Positions 8,459-16,196 of a stretch of DNA of 64,000 nucleotides are shown here, piece after piece; within the stretch, counting starts at the first letter, position 1, and each line of letters begins with the position of its first letter. Made by a program: the position numbers and the translations under genes. A model generated the notes under the pieces. The model was not told where the DNA came from. It worked only from the letters and a program-made list of their open reading frames with translations, and did no database searches. Source of the stretch: an uncultured Leifsonia sp. (GTDB taxonomy: Bacteria; Actinomycetota; Actinomycetes; Actinomycetales; Microbacteriaceae); the NCBI RefSeq assembly GCF_945957465.1, contig NZ_CAMFLC010000002.1, positions 1 to 64,000 of the forward strand, written 5' to 3'.

Positions 8459-9769
8459 ATGTCCGAACCCGCAAAGATGCCCAGGCGCAGGAAGGTGGCG
8501 ATCGCCCTCGGACTGCTCCCGGCCATCGCCGCCGCCTTCGCCGGCTGCAGCAGTGCACCCTCCACGGGCGGGAGCAGCACCGACCCCATCACGATCTGGG
8601 GGCGCAGCGGAGCCTCCGAAGTGAAGCCTCTCGTGCAGGCCTACGAGAAGGCCCACCCCGGCCAGGTCGTGAAGTACACCCCCGTCGCCGACGCGCAGTT
8701 CCTCCAGAAGCTCAGCACCGCCGTGCGGTCGAACTCGGCGCCCGACATCGTCGCCTTCGACCTCGTCAACGCGCCCCTGCTCGCAACGGAGGGTCTTCTC
8801 GAGGACATCAGCAGCAAGACGTCCGCCCTCGGCTCGGGGTCGCCGATCATGAAGCCCGCCCTCGACGCCGGCAAGGTGGGCGGCAAGCAGTACTCGCTCC
8901 CGATCGCCATCGGGTCGTCGCAGATGATCTGGAACAAGGAACTGTTCCAGAAGGCGGGCCTGAACCCTGACAAGGCGCCCGCGAACCTCGCGGAGGTCCA
9001 GCGTGACGCCGAGGCGATCCACGCTCTCTCGCCCACCACCTACGGCTTCTCGACTCTCGGCTCGGCGGGTGGTGCGTACACAGGCTTCCCGACCATGTGG
9101 GCCGATGGCGGACAGCTCCTGAGCGCGCTGGGGTCCAAGCAGAAGGCGACGTGGGCCTCGTCGCCCGCGGTGGCCAAGGACCTGCTCTGGCTGCAGCAGA
9201 TGTGGAAGTCCGGTGTGATGCCGCCCACCGAAGCCCCGAACCAGGATCCCGGCGGTCAGACCATGCAGATGCTCGACACCGGCAAGATCGGGATCGCCTT
9301 CACCGGCACCTGGGCGATCTCCGGCGCCGACGCCCAGAAGCTGCAGTGGGGCTACGCTGCAGGGATCCCGGGTCAGTCGGGCAAGCTCAGCGGATTCCTC
9401 GGCGGTGACGCGCTCGGGATCGTGGCGAGCTCGAAGCACCAGAGCGCTGCCTGGAACTTCCTGAACTGGAGCGTCGCCAGCAAGACGGCGGCGAAAGTGG
9501 TCCTCTCCAGCGGATCCGTGCCGTCGAACACGGCCCAGGCGTCCGCCCTCATGGGGTCCGACCCGGCGCACTCGCTGGAAGCGCTCCGGTCGGCGCGGCT
9601 GCCGCTCAGCATCGCGTACAACGCGGTCATCAACGACCCGAACGGCCCGTGGACGACCGCAGCCCAGAACGTCATCTTCAACGGCGCTGACCCGGCGACT
9701 GTGCTGCCGCAGGCGGCCTCCTCGGCAGACAAGCTGATCGCGGCCGCGTACAGCCAGATCGGTTCCTGA
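8459..9769 (+). CDS. Sugar ABC transporter substrate-binding lipoprotein (first importer)
   Basis: A 436-residue extracellular solute-binding protein of the MalE-like family 1. The N-terminus is a lipoprotein signal peptide with lipobox cysteine at residue 30 (AAAFAGC), so the protein is anchored on the outer face of the membrane. The conserved core includes PDIVAFDLVNAPLLATEG, NKELFQKAGL and IPGQSGKLSGFLGGD. It is followed by two MalF/MalG-type permease genes but no ATPase gene; in actinobacteria a shared MsiK-type ATPase often energises such importers (known for the family, not seen here). Likely ligands are oligosaccharides from the glycan degraded by this locus. Confidence 0.9.
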   Translation: MSEPAKMPRRRKVAIALGLLPAIAAAFAGCSSAPSTGGSSTDPITIWGRSGASEVKPLVQAYEKAHPGQVVKYTPVADAQFLQKLSTAVRSNSAPDIVAFDLVNAPLLATEGLLEDISSKTSALGSGSPIMKPALDAGKVGGKQYSLPIAIGSSQMIWNKELFQKAGLNPDKAPANLAEVQRDAEAIHALSPTTYGFSTLGSAGGAYTGFPTMWADGGQLLSALGSKQKATWASSPAVAKDLLWLQQMWKSGVMPPTEAPNQDPGGQTMQMLDTGKIGIAFTGTWAISGADAQKLQWGYAAGIPGQSGKLSGFLGGDALGIVASSKHQSAAWNFLNWSVASKTAAKVVLSSGSVPSNTAQASALMGSDPAHSLEALRSARLPLSIAYNAVINDPNGPWTTAAQNVIFNGADPATVLPQAASSADKLIAAAYSQIGS

Positions 9770-9772
9770 GCG

Positions 9773-10795
9773 GTGGTCGTCGGGACGAGCCCTTCTGCTC
9801 ATCGCCGGATCCGGCGTCGTGCCGGGCCGCCAGACGACCTCCGCAGTCCTGCGCGGGGCGGCTCTTCGGAGCCGCCCCGTCCGGGGCGCCGGGCGCGTGA
9901 AGGCGAGCGCCGCGGGACGAGGTCGCTTCGGCGCCCGAACTGGTTCGCGCTGGGGCTGGTGAGCCCGGCGCTGATCCTCGTAGCGGTGTTCTTCTTCGTG
10001 CCGATGGTGCTGCTGGTCTACATGTCGTTCACGCAGTGGCCACTCTTCACCGGAGTTCCGCGATGGATCGGACTCGCCAACTACCAGGCGCTGTTCACCG
10101 ACCCGGGCCTGGGCCAGGCCGTGTGGTTCACGATCGAATTCACCGTGGTTCTGGTACCCATCTCGTTCCTGGTCTCCTACGGGTTGTCCATGATGCTGCG
10201 GCGGTCGAGCCGCATCTCGTCCCTGTTCCGGGCCTCGTTCTTCCTGCCCGTGGTGATCGGCTTCACCGCGGCCTCGTTCATGGCGTCGACCCTGCTCACG
10301 CCCGGCACGGGCCTGATCAATCGGCTGCTCGCCGCGACGGGGCTCGGAAGCGGGAACACCGCCTGGTTCTCCCACCCGACGAATGCGTTCTGGGCGGTGA
10401 TCGTGCTCACCGTCTGGAAGACGGCCGGAACGGCCATGATCCTGCTGATGGCCGCCGCCCAGGCGGTCGCCCCGGAGGTCGTGGAGGCGGCCCGGATGGA
10501 CGGCGCCTCGTGGTTCGCCATCGAAACCAAGGTCATCGCGCCGCTCATCCGCCGCACGATCGGGCTGTGCCTCATCCTCTCGATCGGCGGCACCATCCTC
10601 ACGTTCGACCAGTTCTACGCACTCACCAAAGGCGGCCCCGGCGGCGGGACGACGACTGTCGTGCTCTACACCTACACGACGTCGTTCATCCAGTTCCGCC
10701 TGGGCTATGGAGCGGCGATCTCGGTCGTCGTATCACTCGTGATCCTGGCCATCACAGCGTTCCAGCTGCGAGTGCTCGGACGGAAGGAGGACTGA
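9773..10795 (+). CDS. Sugar ABC transporter permease, MalF/UgpA type (first importer)
   Basis: An integral membrane permease with six predicted helices beginning at NWFALGLVSPALILVAVFFF. The EAA loop reads EAARMDGASWFAIETKVIAPL, and it pairs with the next permease. The only in-frame start upstream of the first helix is GTG 9773. That start adds an Arg/Pro-rich 55-residue leader overlapping a strong hairpin. A GTG at 9897, in another frame, would give a more normal N-terminus if one base were lost between about 9900 and 9925. The N-terminus is therefore uncertain, and a frameshift or sequence error is possible. From about 9935 onward the reading is secure. Confidence 0.8.
   Translation: MVVGTSPSAHRRIRRRAGPPDDLRSPARGGSSEPPRPGRRAREGERRGTRSLRRPNWFALGLVSPALILVAVFFFVPMVLLVYMSFTQWPLFTGVPRWIGLANYQALFTDPGLGQAVWFTIEFTVVLVPISFLVSYGLSMMLRRSSRISSLFRASFFLPVVIGFTAASFMASTLLTPGTGLINRLLAATGLGSGNTAWFSHPTNAFWAVIVLTVWKTAGTAMILLMAAAQAVAPEVVEAARMDGASWFAIETKVIAPLIRRTIGLCLILSIGGTILTFDQFYALTKGGPGGGTTTVVLYTYTTSFIQFRLGYGAAISVVVSLVILAITAFQLRVLGRKED
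9854..9879 (+). terminator. UUCG-loop hairpin after the binding-protein gene
   Basis: An 11-bp perfect stem (9854-9864 with 9869-9879) capped by TTCG. No T tract follows, so it is more likely an attenuator or mRNA-stabilising structure that keeps binding-protein mRNA more abundant than permease mRNA. It sits inside the first 35 codons of the permease as annotated from its only in-frame start, which casts doubt on that start. Confidence 0.6.
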
Positions 10796-10796
10796 G

Positions 10797-11684
10797 ATGT
10801 CCGCATCAGCCACCGTTCAGACGAGGCGACGGCGCACGCGTGCGCGCTCGGCGCTCTCCCGCGGCGCATACGTCGTGCTCGGTACCGTGCTCTCGATCGT
10901 CGCGCTTGCGCCGATCCTGGCCACTGTCATCCGGTCGTTCCAGGGTCGCAACGCCGATGCCGAGGGCCTGACCCTCGGTTCGCTGACGCACCTGACCCTG
11001 CGCAACTTCAGCATTCTGTTCAGCCCGTCTGCGGACATCCTTCACTATGCGATGAACTCGGCGATCGTCGGCGTCGCCACCGCCGTCGTGGCACTCCTCG
11101 TCGCGGTGACGGCAGGGTACGTCCTCGCCCGCGTCCGCGGCCGTTGGGTCGATGTCGTGTTCCTGCTGGTGCTCGCGCCGATCGTCGTGCCGATTCAGGG
11201 TCTGCTGACGCCGCTGTCGGTCGTCCTCAAGGATCTCGGGCTCCTCAACACCCTTGCCGGCGTGATCCTGGTCCTCGCGACGTACCAGCTGCCCTTCTCG
11301 ATCTTCGTCATGCGCAACTCCTTCGCCGCCATCTCGGTGGAACTCGAGGAGGCCGCGCGGCTCGACGGCTGCTCGCAGCTCCAGGTCATGCTGCGCGTGA
11401 TCCTCCCGCTGTCGTGGCCCGGGTTCGTGACCGTCGGCCTGTTCGCCTTCATGGCGGGCTGGAACGACCTGATCACGTCGGTGACGTTCCTCTCGGATCA
11501 GTCGACCTACACGCTCCCGATCGCGCTCACACTGCTCTCGACGCACAGCAACTTCGGCATCAGCGTGGTCGACCCCGGCCTCGTCACCGGTGCCACGACG
11601 ATCGCGGCCCTGCCGGTCGTCGCACTCTTCCTGCTGCTGCAGCGCTACTACGCCGAGGGGCTGGTCGCTGGTTCGTCACGTTGA
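10797..11684 (+). CDS. Sugar ABC transporter permease, MalG type (first importer)
   Basis: A 295-residue permease with six hydrophobic segments and the EAA loop EEAARLDGCSQLQVMLRVIL, characteristic of MalG/LacG partners. The ATG follows the upstream stop by one base (TGAGATG) and GGAAGGAGG lies just before it. It completes the first importer (binding protein, two permeases). No ATP-binding subunit is encoded nearby. Confidence 0.9.
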   Translation: MSASATVQTRRRRTRARSALSRGAYVVLGTVLSIVALAPILATVIRSFQGRNADAEGLTLGSLTHLTLRNFSILFSPSADILHYAMNSAIVGVATAVVALLVAVTAGYVLARVRGRWVDVVFLLVLAPIVVPIQGLLTPLSVVLKDLGLLNTLAGVILVLATYQLPFSIFVMRNSFAAISVELEEAARLDGCSQLQVMLRVILPLSWPGFVTVGLFAFMAGWNDLITSVTFLSDQSTYTLPIALTLLSTHSNFGISVVDPGLVTGATTIAALPVVALFLLLQRYYAEGLVAGSSR

Positions 11685-11706
11685 CGGAGGGCACCGTGTG
11701 CGCGAG

Positions 11707-12732
11707 TCAGGCGAGAGCGGTCGACTGCCGCTGGATGAGACGGCAGGGGACGCGCTCCACCCCTCCCTCGACCGGCTTGCCGTCGATGGCTGCGAGCAGG
11801 CGTGTCGCTGCGACGTTCCCGAGTTCGGCGAGTTGGAGGTCGACGGTGGTCAGCGGAGGCCGCGCTCCGTCGACCATGACGTCCCAGTTGTCGACGCCGA
11901 CCACGCCGACCTGTCGGGGCACGTCGACGCCGCTCTCCCGGAGCCCGTCACTCAGCCCGCGGGCGATCTGGTCGCTAGCGCAGAAGACGCCGTCGAACTC
12001 GGCGCCGGAACGGAGCAGGCGCTGGGCCGCCTCGCGGCCCCAGGCCTCGCTCCATTCGCCGAACAGCGGCCCGTCGGCGACGAGCGGTTCGCCCGCCTCG
12101 GCGAGCGCGCGCTCGACCCCCGCCAGTCGATGCTGAACGGCGACCTGGCTCGGCGGGCCGGTGACGTGCGCGATTCGCCGGCGGCCTGTGTCGAGCAGGT
12201 GCCGCACCGCCTGTGCTGCGCCGTCCTCGTCGTCATGCAGGATCGACAGGTCTTCGGGGTCGTCGGACTGCGCCAGCGCGTAGACGACGGGAACGGGGAG
12301 GTGGCGCCCGAGGGAGGGGCGGCGGTCGCTCGAGCGACCGGTGACGATGATGCCGTCGACGCGCCGTGCGAGCAACACTCCCAGATAGTGCTGCTCACGG
12401 ATGGGATCGCCCCGGCTCTCGCAGAGGAGCATCGACATCTGACCGGCTCCGAGCGCGTCCTCGGCGCCGGTCAGAAGGGGAATCGTGAACCGGCCGATGC
12501 TGTCGGTCGTCAGAACCCCGACGATGTAGCTGCGACCGGTCAGCAGTCCGCGCGCCACGAGATTGGGCTGGAACCCCAGCGCCTCGGCTGCCGCGAGCAC
12601 CTTCTCCCTGGTCTCCTGGCGGAGAGCACCACGACCGTTCAGCGCCTTGGACACGGTTCCCGGCGAGACACCGGCCGCAGCGGCGACGTCGGCGACAGTC
12701 GGGTTCTTCTTCTTCTGCGGGGCCGAGTCCAT
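11707..12732 (-). CDS. LacI-family transcriptional regulator (second copy)
   Basis: A 341-residue repressor. The ATG at 12732 is chosen because AGGAGGAACAG precedes it; an ATG nine codons upstream (12759) has weaker support. It carries the helix-turn-helix PTVADVAAAAGVSPGTVSK near residue 12 and an effector domain with GVFCASDQIARG and GVVGVDNWDV. It is a paralogue of the first LacI protein, suggesting duplication of a regulator-importer unit. It is divergent from the second importer, and a palindrome just upstream of its start (12767-12784) is a likely autoregulatory site. Confidence 0.9.
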   Translation of the reverse strand: MDSAPQKKKNPTVADVAAAAGVSPGTVSKALNGRGALRQETREKVLAAAEALGFQPNLVARGLLTGRSYIVGVLTTDSIGRFTIPLLTGAEDALGAGQMSMLLCESRGDPIREQHYLGVLLARRVDGIIVTGRSSDRRPSLGRHLPVPVVYALAQSDDPEDLSILHDDEDGAAQAVRHLLDTGRRRIAHVTGPPSQVAVQHRLAGVERALAEAGEPLVADGPLFGEWSEAWGREAAQRLLRSGAEFDGVFCASDQIARGLSDGLRESGVDVPRQVGVVGVDNWDVMVDGARPPLTTVDLQLAELGNVAATRLLAAIDGKPVEGGVERVPCRLIQRQSTALA

Positions 12733-12766
12733 CTGTTCCTCCTGGTCGTCCGACCTCATGGCGCGA

Positions 12767-12784
12767 TTCGGAAATCTTTCCGAA
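12767..12784. promoter_or_regulatory. Palindromic LacI-type operator
   Basis: TTCGGAAA-TC-TTTCCGAA is an 18-base perfect inverted repeat with 8-base arms, 34 bases upstream of the second LacI gene. Length and symmetry fit a LacI-family operator. Confidence 0.65.
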
Positions 12785-12805
12785 ACTGTACCGCACTATT
12801 GGTGA

Positions 12806-12866
12806 TTGACGCCAAAACGCTCAGTAAGTACACTCGGAAACCGTTGTCCTAATTTTCCGAAACGTC
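12806..12866 (+). promoter_or_regulatory. Promoter and operator of the second sugar importer
   Basis: TTGACG (12806-12811) and TACACT (12829-12834) are 17 bases apart. The next 30 bases contain CGGAAA (12835-12840) and TTTCCGAAACGTC (12854-12866), repeating the half-sites of the palindrome at 12767-12784 and the GAAACGT motif of the other two promoters. Repression by a LacI protein bound over the transcription start is inferred. Confidence 0.6.
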
Positions 12867-12914
12867 GAGTCATGTCGACGAGGCAGATCCCCCTTCTTTC
12901 AAAGGAGAAACGAA

Positions 12915-14225
12915 ATGGTGACACCTTCCCGACCCACGTCGGCGCGTTCCCTGCGCGTGGCGGCGATCGCGACCGCGGCGCTCGTCACCGCAGCCGCTCT
13001 GGCCGGATGCTCGCAGAGCGCGCCGGCCCAATCCGACAGCACTCCCGACAACGGCACCGCACTCACCATGTGGGCCCGCGACTCCAATGGCAATGTCGCC
13101 CAGACCCTGGTCAAGGAGTACAACAAGAGCCACAAGAACCAGGTCAAGCTGACCATCATCCCCAGTAACAGCTACCAGGCCAAGGTCGGCGCGGCGGCCG
13201 GCTCCAACGGCCTCCCCGACATCCTCGCCGCAGACGTCGTCTACTCGCCCAACTACGTCAAGCAAGGGCTCTACCAGGACATCACCAGCGAGCTGAAGAG
13301 CCTGCCGTTCTACAACCAGCTCTCCCACGCGCACACCGAGGCCGCCAGCAAAGACGGCAAGCTCTACGGCACCCCGCTGATCGTCGACTCCTCGCTCATC
13401 ATGTACAACAAGGACCTCTTCGCGAAGGCCGGACTGGACCCGCAACAGGGGCCGAAGAACTTCACCGACATCTACAACGACGCCAAAGCGATCCGCGACA
13501 AGGTCGGCGGAGACACATACGGCTTCTACTTCGCCGGCGATTGCGCCGGCTGCAACGCGTACACGATGATGCCGTACCTCGCGGCCGCGGGTAAGCCGCC
13601 GTTCATCGACGACGGCAAGAAGGCCCAGATCGACACGGCGCCCATGAAGGACACGCTCGAGCTCTACAAGAAGATGTTCGACGAAGGCATCGTCCCGGCC
13701 AGCGCCAAGTCCGACGACGGCACGAACTGGACGAAGCTGTTCAACGCGGGCAAGATCGGCATCCTCCCGATCGGCAACTTCAACTTCGCCCCGGCCGAAC
13801 AAGCCAAGATCACCTACGGCGAAGCGGGCCTGCCCGCACCGGACGGCTCGAAGACCGCGGGCTTCATCGGCGGCGACGTGGCCGGGATCAGCAAGAACTC
13901 GACCCACAAAGCCCAAGCCTGGAACTTCCTCCAATGGACGCTCGGCGAGGACGCGCAGGTGAACGTCCTCGCCAAGGCGGGGTTGCTGCCCTCCCGCGTC
14001 GACCTGGCCGACAACAAGTACAGCTCCAAGAACCCCGCCGTTGTCGCAGCGATCAAGGGCGAGGCGACAGGCTACACGCCGTCATCGATCGCCTACGGCT
14101 CGCTGGTCAACGACGCGACCGGCCCCTGGCTCAAGGCCATCAGGGACTACGTGTTCAACGGCCACGCCGACGCGCTCACCACCGCCCAGAAGTCGTTCGA
14201 CTCCGGGCTCGCCCAGGCGTACTGA
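12915..14225 (+). CDS. Sugar ABC transporter substrate-binding lipoprotein (second importer)
   Basis: A 436-residue family 1 solute-binding protein with lipobox cysteine at residue 32 (ALAGC). It starts at ATG with AAAGGAG upstream. Core motifs include DILAADVVYSPNYVKQG, NKDLFAKAGLDP and GFIGGDVAGISKNS. It has the same length and layout as the first importer's binding protein but a clearly different sequence, so the two probably recognise different glycans. It is followed by two permeases and then by the GH127 and GH2 genes, suggesting it imports arabinose-containing oligosaccharides that those enzymes cut inside the cell. Confidence 0.9.
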   Translation: MVTPSRPTSARSLRVAAIATAALVTAAALAGCSQSAPAQSDSTPDNGTALTMWARDSNGNVAQTLVKEYNKSHKNQVKLTIIPSNSYQAKVGAAAGSNGLPDILAADVVYSPNYVKQGLYQDITSELKSLPFYNQLSHAHTEAASKDGKLYGTPLIVDSSLIMYNKDLFAKAGLDPQQGPKNFTDIYNDAKAIRDKVGGDTYGFYFAGDCAGCNAYTMMPYLAAAGKPPFIDDGKKAQIDTAPMKDTLELYKKMFDEGIVPASAKSDDGTNWTKLFNAGKIGILPIGNFNFAPAEQAKITYGEAGLPAPDGSKTAGFIGGDVAGISKNSTHKAQAWNFLQWTLGEDAQVNVLAKAGLLPSRVDLADNKYSSKNPAVVAAIKGEATGYTPSSIAYGSLVNDATGPWLKAIRDYVFNGHADALTTAQKSFDSGLAQAY

Positions 14226-14293
14226 CCTCACGGTCGTGTGTGCACGTGCCGCCCGCGCACACACGACCGCGTGACACGATCGGAGCCACCATC

Positions 14294-15235
14294 ATGACCG
14301 CGACCACCCCGGAGCGCCCCGTTGCGACGCGCCCGGTTGCGCCGTCGCCCCGGAAGAGGCCGACACTCACCGGCCGGCCGGGGCTCGGGATGCTGTTCGT
14401 CACCCCGCTGGCGGTGATCGTCATCGTCCTGTTCCTCATCCCCCTGGGCGTCCTGATCTTCATGTCGTTCCAGAACTGGCCGCTGCTGGGCGGCCCGACC
14501 CCCGACGGCATCGCCAATTACCAGGCCATCCCGGACAACACACTGTTCACCGGGGCGATCGCCTTCACTCTCATCTACACCGTGCTGGCCACGATCGTCA
14601 TCTTCGGTGTCTCCTTCGTGCTCGTCGCCGTGTCCAACTCACGACGCAAGGGAGCGAAGTTCTATCGCACGGCCTTCTTCCTGCCCTACGTGGTCGGCAC
14701 GGCCTCCGCCGCGCTGATCTGGTTCGCAGCTGTCAACGACCAGAACGGGATCGCGAACACGGTGCTGCAGGCGCTCGGCTTCGGCAAAGGCCCCTGGGGC
14801 TTTCTCGACACCCCCGGGCAGGCGCTGTTCACCACCCTGACGCTGGTGGTGTGGAAGTTCATCGGCTTCCAGGTCATCGTGCTGCTGGTCGGGCTGCAGG
14901 CGGTGCCGGGCGAGCTGTACGAGGCGGCGAGGATGGACGGCGCGTCGACCATGCAGCGGCTGCGCTACATCACGCTGCCCTACCTGCGTCCGACATTGGC
15001 GCTGTTGCTCATCCTCTCGATCACCGGCTCGCTGCTCGCATTCGACCAGTTCCAGGTGCTGACCCACGGCGGCCCCGACAACAGCACGATCACTCTCGTG
15101 ATGGCGATCTACAACACGGCGTTCGCGAAGTTCGACCTCGGCAAGGCGGCCGCCCTCTCGATCGTGCTGCTGATCGCCCTGGTCGTCCTCAACGGCATCC
15201 AGCTGATGTTCCTGCGCGCGAAGGAGGAGAAGTGA
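14294..15235 (+). CDS. Sugar ABC transporter permease, MalF/UgpA type (second importer)
   Basis: A 313-residue permease with six hydrophobic segments starting at GLGMLFVTPLAVIVIVLFLI. Its EAA loop is YEAARMDGASTMQRLRYITL. The ATG at 14294 is preceded by GGAG about 8 bases upstream. The last codons overlap the GTG of the next permease by four bases, showing translational coupling. Confidence 0.9.
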   Translation: MTATTPERPVATRPVAPSPRKRPTLTGRPGLGMLFVTPLAVIVIVLFLIPLGVLIFMSFQNWPLLGGPTPDGIANYQAIPDNTLFTGAIAFTLIYTVLATIVIFGVSFVLVAVSNSRRKGAKFYRTAFFLPYVVGTASAALIWFAAVNDQNGIANTVLQALGFGKGPWGFLDTPGQALFTTLTLVVWKFIGFQVIVLLVGLQAVPGELYEAARMDGASTMQRLRYITLPYLRPTLALLLILSITGSLLAFDQFQVLTHGGPDNSTITLVMAIYNTAFAKFDLGKAAALSIVLLIALVVLNGIQLMFLRAKEEK

Positions 15236-16128
15236 GCACCAGCGTCCGGCCCGTGCAGACGATGCGCCGGCCCGTCCCCCGCTCGCGGCGCGCACGCCGT
15301 GCCGTCGCCGGCACGTCATACCACCTGTTCAGCGGGATCCTCGCCGCGTCGTTCCTCCTGCCCATTCTCTGGGCGACGCTGAACTCGTTCAAGACGTCGG
15401 CAGAGGCGAACGCTGCGACACCGACCTGGTTCCCGCACAGCCTGTCGCTGGAGAACTACGCCAAGCTCGCCTCATACGGCGACGGCATCGGCGTCTACCT
15501 GTGGAACAGTCTGTTCCTCTCCGTCCTCGTCGTCATCGGCACCCTCATCGTGACGGTGCTCGCCGGCTACGGATTCGCCCGCTTCCGCTTCCGCGGCAGG
15601 TCGCTGCTGTTCGGCACCACCCTGCTCATCCTGATGGTGCCGTACGCGACGATCCTCATTCCGCTTTACATCGTCCTCGGCTGGCTGCATCTCACGAACA
15701 CGGTGATCGGGCTGGCGCTCACCCTCGTGATGTTCCAGATGCCGTTCGGCGTCTTCCTCATGCGGAACAGCTTCGAATCCATTCCGCGCGAACTGGAGGA
15801 GGCCGCGCTGGTCGACGGCTGCGGTCCGGTCGGCGCGCTGCGGCACATCTCGTTGCGACTGGTGACGCCGGGGATCGTGACGGTCGCTCTGTTCTCCTTC
15901 CTGGCCTCCTGGAACGAGTTCCTCGCCCCGCTCATCTTCCTCAACGACGGATCGCAGTACACGCTCCCGCTCATGCTCGTGGGCCTCAGCACCGGCCAGT
16001 ACGGAGCCGTGGACTACGGGTCGCTGCAAGCAGGCGTCGTCATCACCATCGTCCCGGTGCTGCTGCTCTATCTGGCCTTGCAGCGCTACTACGTCTCCGG
16101 ACTCGTGAACGGAGCCCTGCGCGGATGA
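15232..16128 (+). CDS. Sugar ABC transporter permease, MalG type (second importer)
   Basis: A 298-residue permease with six hydrophobic segments and the EAA loop EEAALVDGCGPVGALRHISL. The GTG start overlaps the stop of the upstream gene (GTGA) and is preceded by AAGGAGGAG. With the preceding two genes it forms the second importer. It is followed closely by the GH127 gene, consistent with one operon from 12915 to 19921. Confidence 0.9.
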   Translation: MSTSVRPVQTMRRPVPRSRRARRAVAGTSYHLFSGILAASFLLPILWATLNSFKTSAEANAATPTWFPHSLSLENYAKLASYGDGIGVYLWNSLFLSVLVVIGTLIVTVLAGYGFARFRFRGRSLLFGTTLLILMVPYATILIPLYIVLGWLHLTNTVIGLALTLVMFQMPFGVFLMRNSFESIPRELEEAALVDGCGPVGALRHISLRLVTPGIVTVALFSFLASWNEFLAPLIFLNDGSQYTLPLMLVGLSTGQYGAVDYGSLQAGVVITIVPVLLLYLALQRYYVSGLVNGALRG

Positions 16129-16196
16129 CCATCCAGCACCCACCTCGAACACTCTCTGCCCGTCCCACGCCAACCCCCGACAAAGGAGGTTCCTCT

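Noticed and set aside
16125-16196. ATG start for the GH127 gene overlapping the permease stop
   Set aside because: The overlap is attractive, but the extra 24 residues are low-complexity and an AAAGGAGG sits at ideal spacing before the later GTG.
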